Shown: positions 54,501 through 64,000 of the stretch, piece by piece
Layout: the number at the start of each line of letters is the position of its first letter
Numbering within the stretch: the stretch's first letter is position 1
The notes under the pieces: model-generated
What the model was told of the DNA's origin: nothing
Database searches by the model: none
The model's input: the letters and a program-made list of their open reading frames with translations, nothing else
DNA from: Antennarius striatus
Taxonomy: Eukaryota > Chordata > Actinopteri > Lophiiformes > Antennariidae
DNA length: 64,000 bases
Assembly: GCF_040054535.1 (NCBI RefSeq)
Contig: NC_090795.1
Span: forward strand, 8,734,501-8,798,500
Reading direction: 5' to 3'
Position numbers and translations under genes: made by a program

Positions 54501-57500
54501 TTGCACACATTTTGGTCTTCCAAAGCTAAAACTCATATTGGAAGTCTCTTGGTATACTGTTTGTGTTTATTAGGTTCTACCAGACAAGTAAAGTGAGTTG
54601 ATGTGATTTTATATACAACAATATTTTGGTCTTGCACTGTAAGCTGGTCGACAACACATGGCTTTCTGCAGCAGATGAACTATTATACAAATTCCTTCAC
54701 AGCAGTAGACAGAGCTTTAAAATGATTTCATAGAAAAGATCAATGAATAACATAATTTAGTTTTTTACTGTGTTTTTGTAGTCTATTGTATGCCTGCTTC
54801 AGTTTTGCGCTGTATTTGTTGGTGCCATTCCACAGAAACCTTGAGGAAGGTTAAAAATGTGTACGACTGGAATGGAAACGTTGTACAGACTTAAGCCAGG
54901 TGTACTTACTTTAAATAGACCCAAGCGTTTTCGCTTTTCGCTTCACTTAGGCAGTCATTGATTTCTTCTTCCTGTTAAGCTAGTACCCATTAGGATTACT
55001 TTAAGCTCACATGTAGCATCAACAACTAACATCAAACTTCTCTGCTCCTGTCATTAGTCTCTCTATTAGCTGTTGTGAATGTGAGCGTACACATTTGTGT
55101 AGCGAGACAGACAGTGGACACCAGAGACGGTGTGTGTAGCTTATCAGATGGTGCAGAGACATTAGAAGCCTACATTATTGATGCTGTGGTCAATAGAGGT
55201 CTCTAGTGGCCCGCAGGAATTGGAGAGTGAAGGATGAGAGAGCGTGAGAGTTCTTCAGCTGACACTATGGACCGGAATGGAGAGAAGAGAGAGAGGCAGT
55301 TTCATCACAGCAACAGACAAGAAGGTCTGTTTTGCGGACTTGTTGCTGTAGTTTTTAGTAGTTTTGTAGATTAGATTCTTTTTAGGAATATTATTTTAAG
55401 AAGATGTAGGAGTCATTTATTTTCGGTTATCACTGCTTAGGTTGTGGAAAGACCAGCAGCTCAATTCTTTTATCAAATGCTCATTATGACTGGAATGAAA
55501 AAAATCTGTTCAGATTGAAAAAAATAAACCCACACATTGAATAACCTGTGTGATTGTGTTGAGAATAGGTGATACAGGTACACTACCAGATAGGTACAAA
55601 AGGTTTACTTCATATTTGAAGTATGAAGTAAATGTAAGTATGAAGTAAACATGATCAGCGTTCAGGTCAAAGTCATGGAAACATGGTTGAAGATTTAGCT
55701 AAAAAGAGATGGAGAAATAGTGGGTATAAATGGGTATAAATGGAAGTGCTAACCAGTTTCAGTGGCTGCAGAAAGTTCAAGCAATGGATAAAAAGCTGAA
55801 AAAGTGAGCTCAATATAAAGATGGGTGGTTGAAATAACTATGATGGTGCATCTATGGTTAAAATAGTTGTAGTATTTGATAAACACAATAATTAACAGAT
55901 TAAGTAGTTGTCTTAAAATAATGGATAAACAAATGAAATAGTTTAATTATTATTATTGGTAAAATCAATAGTTCGATATCATACAGTTTCAAACTTGTGT
56001 ATAAAGCACACATTTAGAGAACAGTGGCTGGTGCTGATCAAGGATGTTGAGCTCATCCAACAGGAGCTGGTGGCTTAGAACAGTGACAGACAGGAGGAAG
56101 GCTGTGGGTTTACTGTATGCTGGGGCAGGTGTGTGTGGGTGGGTGCAGGGGGATTTGATTCTCCTCCTCTCCTGTTATCTGCATTGCATTATTTTACAGG
56201 GGCAGCATTGGGCTTAGCACTCCAAAGATGCTTTGATTGTTTCTAAAGAAATGTAAGCCAGGAACACATTTTTTCCTTCCCATAATGCCCCTGCAATGCC
56301 TACGCAGCCAAATAATATGGAGATGTCTTTACAGTGTGTAAGATATCTGTGTGTCATTGATGTTTTTCATAAGATGTTGAATATGTGGATTTTCTAAATA
56401 CTTACATAATTACATTTTTGGAGCATTGTCTCCTGTTAACAGTTCATCCTCCCTCATGATGCTTCTGTATTTCCCTCCTTCTTTCACTTCATCTTCCTGC
56501 TTTTCACACTTTCCCTCATGTTGTCTTCTCTGTCTTCTACCCCATCTCAAATTCTCTGGGGGATCGTCTCTGTAGCTCCTGTCTTCGGCACCCAGGAAAG
56601 CTGCATTTTGTCTTCAATATAGTAGAGTTCCCAGCATGCCCTGGGCGGCCTGCAGGGAGGCGAGGCTTGTGTACCAGTTGGCTGTTTGACCTCATCAATC
56701 CTGCCCCAGTTTATCCAGGGAATGCTGAATCCTCAGGCGCTACAGCTCGGCCAAAGGTAATGAGTGGTGGAGAGTTAAGATTACACTGTCACTCAATGAC
56801 AACCTGTGCAATTGTGTTAATTGTTTTACAGTATGTTTAGGTGTGTTCACTTTTTTTTTGCCATTGCTCAGATTTTTTATTGGATTGAAAAATGATGATT
56901 GGTAATGAACTCGCGATTGTGGGTTTTACAAGACAACCCCAAATATAGTGTGAAGTAAAGCCATTGTTCACTAGTCGTGATAGAAGGTGAATCATAGCAG
57001 AGAGCAGCAGTGCTCTGGTCATCAGTTGCAGGATTATTCGAGCACTACTGGGCCACAACCTCTGTAGACGACAGACAGCGTCCAGGAATAGCGACTCGGT
57101 GTCAAGGTAGGCAGATCTGGATGGCACTGCTATGCATCCTATTTTGCAATTTAAGTCAGACGTTGTGTGAAAGGCTGGGTTGACACAATCCTCACCTCAA
57201 CCGGGATCATGGCATGACAAGGCATAATTCCTGCCACGCCTTAATTTACCATCCAGTTCTTGTCTTTGTTTTTGTTTTATTTGGATAAAGATGTCATTAG
57301 AGTTCCCCCTTCTGATTTTACAATTGAAGAGTCTCGTCTCTAAAACACAGCAAGAAAGGAGCAGAATCCCCAAAACTTTGGTATTTTCTCCTTGAAACTA
57401 CAAAACTCCCACCATTAGGAATTCAGCCTGTCTTACTTTATGCTCGAGGTAACTCCATTGTGATGTGCGAGACACTAAAACAGATCACATTTTAAGCCTT

Positions 57501-60500
57501 TTGTGATTAATTAAAGAATTAAGTTAAATTAAAGCAAGCAAATCCCGTCTACCACAGACTCTGTGGATTACTGTGGAACTCTTGAGTTTTCCTATTAGCA
57601 TGTCTTAGAATATTAAGTAGATCAATTAATAGATTGGTCGTCCCACAGTGGCTTGTCAGCATGTTTGTACTCACTCTCATCTTTATAAATGTTTGCTAAT
57701 GGCCTTTGACCCCAGATCCATGTACAGCTGAGATCCAGCTGCTCTTTTCGGCCTCCCTCTGACCCATCGGTGCCCTTCGTAATGGTTGGACCAGGTACAG
57801 GAGTCGCGCCCTTCATTGGCTTCCTGCAGCAAAGGTACGGAAAATTTAGAATACATTCAAATGTTTAGTTTTTCACAATAAGAAGTGTTTTATCAAAAAG
57901 TTGTATGAGCCTTCATCTTACCAATGCGGTCATACAATTATTATGAACTTCCACACCCAGTAATGACTATTTACAATATTCTGAAAGTGATAAGTATGTG
58001 AACTGTACAAAGAAAGTTAAACGAGACCCTGTTCGTATCCGTCAAAGTCAACAGCATGCAACTCACATGACGTGTGAGGGCTGTGATCACATCAGGAATT
58101 ATTTCACATGCTTCGATCGTCTCACGAGGAAAAAATCCTCTCCTCTATGCTCAGTTTATGAATCAGGTCTGATGAAGAGTAGAGAGTCAAATAAGCTCAT
58201 GAAGTATTATTGATGGCATATTAAGTCCAGTAGGTGGTCGCTACCCCGTGTTGTCGGATTAAATCTTAACTTGTGAGAGAGGTGGAGAGAGGATATTCAC
58301 TGTTAGCTTAGTGCTGCTTGTTTAAACGTTTCATCATTGCTCTGAGTCTATATGTGGAAAATGTGACATTTAGATAATTTCTCTGAGGTTGTGAATTGAT
58401 TGTTAATTCACGATCGAGCTGTCAGATGGATTTAATGAGATGGAAGCATCTCAATCCAGGCCCATGTGTTGAACCAGACCCACATCCGACAATGACTTGT
58501 TCCAAAGCGGAGTAAATCTTTTTAGGCGGCATGACACGTCTAACTCAGGGGCGGCTTTGTGTAAATGAGGTTGTGCCCCAGTCAACTCCAATTGTCTCTA
58601 AATCCCCCAGACGTCTGCTCTGTTGTGGAGGGCGGCGTCGGAGGGCGATCTCTCTGAGAAGTGACTCTGCATCCGCCGGAGTGATGAAGCTGGCTAGTGA
58701 AGATTCAGAAGGGAAGTGCTCATCTGGGGCGAGAGGTGTCTGTGCCTTTAGGGTACAGTAGGACCTAAGATAGGGCAGGTTTTTCAGACTAACTTTGTTA
58801 CAGCACTCCTGTTCTTAATGATCAAGGTTGGGCCAGAGGGATGCTCTGGTGGGAGGAAGTGATATGAACCTATCAGTCATACTTTGATCTTTACAGTGGA
58901 AGCCAAACACTCATCTCTAACACCTGAAAATATAGAAATACACATTTATGTGTTTTGCTAATGGCGTGTCATAGCAGATATGATTTTTTTAGTAGAAGCA
59001 AAACAGCCTTGATTGATTTTGTCTGGCTTTATCCTTAATACTATAACCACAAACCATCATCAGACGAGTTCAACGTTGGATTTCTTTTATTACATTTCAT
59101 ACGATTTCTCCCCCCCCCCCACTCTCAAGAGACTGTTCACTATTTGGAGCATAAACTCTTAAATGAATTCATCAGCTCAACTGTCTCCTCAGTCTCTTCT
59201 CCCACGCTGCGTCTCTCATCTTCTCCCCTGCTGGCTGAGGATTGTAATGGAGGTTTGTAAAAACCTGTCATGGTGTGCATTATACAGAATCTAACCTGAG
59301 ACTCTGAACAAAGTCACGGCTGCTGACGCAGCACTCTGATCGGAGATAACAATCATCTGTTTGTCGACGGGACACAGCATCTGCCCCGAGGCCTGAAACG
59401 GGTCCTGTTAGCAACAAAAAGACACGGGGACATTTCTATCTGTGGACCTCCCTCCCACTCCACTCCTTCTGTTAATCGATGTCTGTTTTCAGAAGTACTT
59501 TGTATGAGTTTGTAGTGCTGGTACAAACTAGGAAAATCTTTAAAGGTCATAGGCTCACTTTGTGGTGCCTGGAGATTTTAGTAAGGCCCCCCAGTAGTCC
59601 AATATTGATTGCTGTGAATGCGTGGAAGGATTTTATGGAGAGATTTCCAGTGTCTCTCTCTATGTAGCTGGGAGCAGTGACAGTTAAACAAATGTTGTTC
59701 TTATACTGAGTGCTTAGCCTTAATCTCCTTAACAGCTCTAACAAGCTTTTCTTTCGCAAAAAAAAAAAATCAGTTTCTTCAGTTTAATATTTTGCCTTGC
59801 CGGTAGGTATACTTGGCACATTAAGTATAACACTGTTTACAAAAGTTTGTGTGAACAAATACTGAGGCTTCATTAATCAGTCCAACCAGACAGCTGATTA
59901 CAAAAACAAAAACATCTTGCTTCTCAGCAATTGTGCGCTTTTATGAAAACAATTTTAATTCAGCATGTTGGATGTATATTTGTGTAATTCCGCAATGTAA
60001 TTTCAGTGATTAAGCCTCAAACTGTTGTTGTATTTTGGCTTTTTTTTTCTGGTCTTGTCGTATTTCCATGCTTAAAAAGCCGCTCAGCGTCTGTCGCATT
60101 GAACTGCAAAGAAAATGGATGAAAGATAAGAGATAATTGGGATGTTTACCAAGTCTTCACCTCGGCTTTCCATGCAGTTTCCACCTCCTGCTGATCATCT
60201 GAATGGCGCTGAAAGGCAACCACTTCTGATTTCGACCCCAAATGGAGTGCTCTGTAGATGCTGCCTTCCTCCTGGGATTGTATTGCAGGCTGTTATAGTG
60301 TGGGTATGTGATGTGATGTGATTTGTATTCAGAGAAAGGCGCCAGTGTGGTCTACTCAGAATGGAATCCAGGTTTTCATATTGGTATTGATCCCTTTAGG
60401 GCAGGCGGTGAGAGGATAGAGACGAGCCCGCTAAAATGAGTTTACTTGAGGCTGTTTGCAGGTCAGAAGAATCTCATCCAGGATGCTAATGGATGGAGCT

Positions 60501-62462
60501 GAGTGTTTGGATCAAGTCATTTTTGACCATTCAGTCCCTGTGACCCTGTCATGGACGAAAGTTAAATATTTACTCCTCCAAGGTATTTTTATTTATTGGT
60601 CAACTGGAAGTTCACTCCATGAGGACGCTTTTTCATCCTGAAAATATTGATTTTGGTTTTGTTTTTTTTTTAACCAAAGTTAAATGTTTGTAGCTGTAAT
60701 TGATGAATGAGTTAACTCTTTGTGATTTAAAGGATACAACATATATACTAATCATTAAATTTGTATTAAAAAAACAGGAAATATGTGTCATCATGAGTGT
60801 GTTGGTTGAGGCCAAACTTCTCCTTCATTAAGGTCATGGTAATCCACCAAGATTTCAAATAAAAAGTAACTGGACATTTCATCTCTCATACAAGAGGCTT
60901 CGTCAGTGCATCAGAAATCTTGGTTTCATTTTATTTAATATTTTACAAATTCAAAATATGTTAACAGAAAGCAAAAGGTAGAAAAAGTGCGCCTCAGTTC
61001 AAATGTTCTGTCCTCTGTGGCCCTTTAAACCAGTCGTAGTTATTCAAACATCAGGAACTTTGAAGGAATTGGCAACAAAATTAGTCAAAGTTAATCCAAA
61101 TCTCTTTAAGTGGAATCAAAGTTCAACTTCAGTTAAAAACAACTTTTCTCTTGATAGACATGGCTTCCACATCGAAGAGATTCTAGTTTGACTCATCTTT
61201 TTTTTTAGCAGAGCGGGAAAACTTTCTTTCTACTTTAAATTTTAAATGATTTAAAGACATGTATGTACTTGTGTAGTTTTGTGACATCACATCTAGTTTC
61301 CTTACGCAAGCGTTTTAGGTAATGTAATGTAACAATGCACAGGAAAGGAGTACTTAGTGAAATAGATGTATTTTTACCGCATTAGACATGTTCATAGATT
61401 CTGGAATAGAAGAGTAGTTTTTATATTTAGAATTACATTTTGTAAAGGATTTTAATATATAGTGAAACATACCTGTAGGAGGCTTTCATTGTTAAGTGGC
61501 TGGTAATTTTCTGTCACTCATTCTAATGATTTTAGATGTGTCCTCCGGTACTGAATGAGTGCATTAATGTTGTTTTTATGGGGCCATAAGGGCTGGTTGC
61601 CCTTTTAATTATGTGAATTCTGGAAAACAGCAGGATCAAGTGTGTGGGTGAATATCAGAGGTTAAGCAGCACCTTATCCTCAGAGTGCAGCAGCACAGCA
61701 CAAAGGCCTCTGTCTCACCGGTGAAATCCCCAGCCTCTCATCCTGCTCGGTCACTTCAATACCCTTCTTTCCTGTCTCATCTCACCCCCTCCCTCAAGAC
61801 GTGGGGTAACAGATAATTCCTAGCTCTTCAGAGAGTCGACTGACTGATGGCATCATGAAAGGTTGGGGGTCAACTGTTGTTAACCGGGACAGAGCTGTCA
61901 CCTTTTGCAGCAGGTGCACGACAAAGATACCGCCGTCCTCAGAGCCGCTTAGTTTCGCTGTGTTGCTATCGCTTGCAAAGGACTCTGGGAGCTTTGCCAG
62001 ACTTCTGAGCTACAAGAGAATCACTTTTGCAGGACTTTTTTTTTTAACTCCGTCAGTTGGACACACGGACACAAGCTTATGCGAAACACACAGCCACACA
62101 CCCAGCTTCATTTTCACTGACTGATTATAGTGATCCATCCCTCTGTTTGGGTGAAATTTAATACCGCACAGTGTCCTCGCTGCAGTGTGCCCAGTTGTTT
62201 CCCTGCATTAGGCAATTGTGGCACTCAGTGTACTGTCATTGCAGATCGTGTTTAATGATGTTGCCATTCTTCTTTAACCTCCACTGTGAGGACAGACTCA
62301 CTCTCCCCCATCTGCTCCGGTCAGTTTTTCGTATTGATTGACGACCAACATCCGTTGTTTGACTTTCAGAGAGAAGCAGAGGCAGGGGAACCCCGAGGCG
62401 ACGTTTGGCGAGACCTGGCTGTTCTTCGGTTGTCGCCACAGAGACCGAGACTACCTGTTCAG
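45521..62462 (+). CDS. mtrr: methionine synthase reductase, N-terminal 629 residues (runs off right edge)
   Basis: A diflavin enzyme that passes electrons from NADPH through FAD and FMN to reactivate cobalamin-dependent methionine synthase (mtr). Exons: 45521-45664, 45871-46024, 46190-46307, 46418-46910, 46982-47095, 47188-47347, 47478-47566, 49535-49715, 53499-53541, 56576-56756, 57716-57834, 62370-62462, all in phase. The flavodoxin domain has YGSQKGQA at 13-20, STTGDG at 63-68 and [10 protein letters not shown] at 100-109. A long weakly conserved linker fills the 493-base exon. The FAD domain shows YQPGD and RPYS at 493-496. The NADPH site is GPGTGVAPF at 584-592. About 100 C-terminal residues lie beyond the window. 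The ATG follows the acceptor by one base. Cytosolic nitric oxide synthase and P450 reductase are excluded by the linker and CTSWL text. Confidence 0.95.
47567..49534. other. mtrr intron 7, nothing recognised
   Basis: AT-rich sequence with no coding frame, RNA gene or transposon end that I could recognise. Confidence 0.5.
49716..53498. other. mtrr intron 8, nothing recognised
   Basis: A 3.8-kb intron. It holds short poly-C runs (near 51300 and 51530) and AT-rich sequence. No gene on either strand could be supported. Confidence 0.5.
53542..56575. other. mtrr intron 9, nothing recognised
   Basis: A 3.0-kb intron. The only structure noticed is a short palindromic cluster of GAAGTA units at about 55600-55650. 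No gene could be supported. Confidence 0.5.
57835..62369. other. mtrr intron 11, nothing recognised
   Basis: A 4.5-kb intron between the two NADPH-domain exons seen. It contains a poly-C run at 59110-59120 and no frame with family resemblance on either strand. Confidence 0.5.
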
Positions 62463-64000
62463 GTAAGCAGGATGTCTGTCTTTTCATCACGAAGCCTCTG
62501 CATTCATATATTCACACAATGCATACATTCATCGAACTCTTGTCAGACATTCTGTCTCACATACCCACATTCCACGCTTTATGCTGCCGCTGCATATTCC
62601 ACGCATTGAAGTGTGAGTTGCATATAATCTCACTGTCTGCTTACAAGTTGGGGGTGTGAGTACGTAAGAAATGTGGACACCGTAATCAGCTCAAGGCTGT
62701 ACTGTAAGACAATCGACTTACTTGTAAGTTTGTTTCGTAAAAGTTATGAATAGTCTGAACATTTCTTAGTCAAGGACATAATACTAAATTTCACTTTTAT
62801 TTTGGCACACATTAGGACAGACAAAACACCTCTGTGTTTGCATAGAGCATAGAACGGTACCTCTGCCAAATCACTGACATCATATTGCAAGGATATTTTG
62901 TAAGTTTGTATTATAGTAGAAAAACATTTCTAATACGAATAAACTTCCAAGAGGTTGAGTTGAGTCAGGATGGTAGTTTGATCGCCTTTCTCCATACCTT
63001 CTATTGAACATGTCATGCAGGTTTGTCAATAACTTTTTGAGTTAAATGAGTACCTTCAGGGTTTTTGGAAAGTTACAGAAAGTGGGAAAAGCACCTCTTT
63101 ATCAGCGGTTTTGTCATGGTAGTCTCTATAAGTATTTTAATGATATTTGACAAAAAGGGTTCAAAATAAATCTTCACCTATTCTTCTGGTTCCATTACAA
63201 AATTTTATGGGTCTGCCTTCAATGCATGCAGAACTCTTCATCTATGTTTCATCAAAATCCTCTGGTAGATTGTTTATAACTGTTGAAAATTGTGGGGAAA
63301 AAATGGCCAACTTCTTAAAGTTAACAAAAGTGGAAAAAAAAGTCCTGGGTCAACTGCTTCACATGAAATCAATACTTTCTTCAATTCTTCAGCTTCATGT
63401 CCGACACCCAGTTGAATATGACACCTCGTTTTTGTGCAATTCTTACCAACAAACGTAAAGACAAGCAAAGCAGACTGATCACTTCACCTACTCAATGGAT
63501 GTGGAAGTGTTTCTGGCCAAACAGTATACCGTTATGTATTATTAAAGGCGATCTATTAATTAAAGTGTTAAACAAAGGCATTGGGTTACTTTGTAAAAAG
63601 CGTTTGGGCATTTGATCAACCTTCATCTCATTGTTAAGCCCCACAGCTTTTTCTGTTGTTTTGATCTCACTGCTGTCTTCCGTGTGGAGAAAAAACAGGC
63701 CAGGCTTTCACTCAGTATCTCAGTGAAAACACACCATACATATATCACATTGCCTTTGTTCGTTGTTTAATTAATGAGATATAAACCAACACCAACCTAT
63801 GAGTAGCTCTCTGCCCTGATAAACAGGTCTTGGCTTTACTCCACCCTGGTTACACACTAATACATCGGTCTTTGCCAGTTTGCAGGACTCAATGGTGCAC
63901 CGATCAGGATTAGAAAGTGTGAATGGATTAGCATCTTTAATCAGACAAAACTAGATCACATTTGTCCCCCTTTGTTTCCTCTATTTCTTAGTTACATATC
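62463..64000. other. mtrr intron 12, open to the right edge
   Basis: The donor AGGTAAGC follows 62462. No further mtrr exon was found to the end of the window, so the last exons lie beyond 64000. Confidence 0.55.

Overview
This is vertebrate nuclear DNA, almost certainly from a ray-finned (teleost) fish. The genes are split into many short exons with GT-AG junctions. The proteins match vertebrate families closely. The repeats are typical of fish: a Tc1-like end reading CACTTTCGCAAGGCACTGTA on one strand, pogo/Tigger-like pieces, LINE fragments, a SINE with a tRNA-derived head, and long CA microsatellites. I reconstructed exons by hand from reading frame, splice sites and remembered family sequences. 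Gene models and coordinates are firm where the reading phase closes across every junction, which it does for six genes. In the seventh, march6, one exon carries a single extra base.

Layout. 1-4.2 kb: the 5' part of slc51a (organic solute transporter alpha), minus strand, running off the left edge. 4.2-9.9 kb: intergenic DNA with microsatellites, a LINE scrap, a 451-bp MITE and a possible decayed membrane-protein exon. 9.9-18.1 kb: zdhhc20 (DHHC palmitoyltransferase), minus strand, 13 coding exons, 379 residues, with a long likely 3' UTR. 18.2-21.6 kb: a cluster of transposon debris. 21.6-22.5 kb: nat, a single-exon arylamine N-acetyltransferase, plus strand. 23.1-35.1 kb: march6 (Doa10-type RING-CH ubiquitin ligase of the ER), minus strand, 25 coding exons, with a deleted Tigger element in its last intron. 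35.1-38.0 kb: intergenic, with one tRNA-Thr(AGT). 38.0-39.3 kb: cmbl (carboxymethylenebutenolidase homolog), plus strand, 245 residues. 39.9-44.0 kb: cct5 (chaperonin CCT epsilon), minus strand, 541 residues. 44.5-64 kb: mtrr (methionine synthase reductase), plus strand, running off the right edge with very long introns.

The genes do not form one pathway; they are neighbours on a chromosome. The march6-cmbl-cct5-mtrr block recalls human chromosome 5p15, where the same genes are linked. cct5 and mtrr are head to head and probably share a promoter. nat/march6 and cmbl/cct5 are tail to tail, with poly(A) signals very close together.

I found no clearly new biological system, no CRISPR array, no retrovirus-like element and no operon. 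The observations most worth checking are the one-base disruption of march6, the cct5/mtrr shared promoter with a short upstream reading frame, a near-perfect 27-bp hairpin in a zdhhc20 intron, two alternative zdhhc20 C-termini, and the possible decayed exons at 7 kb.
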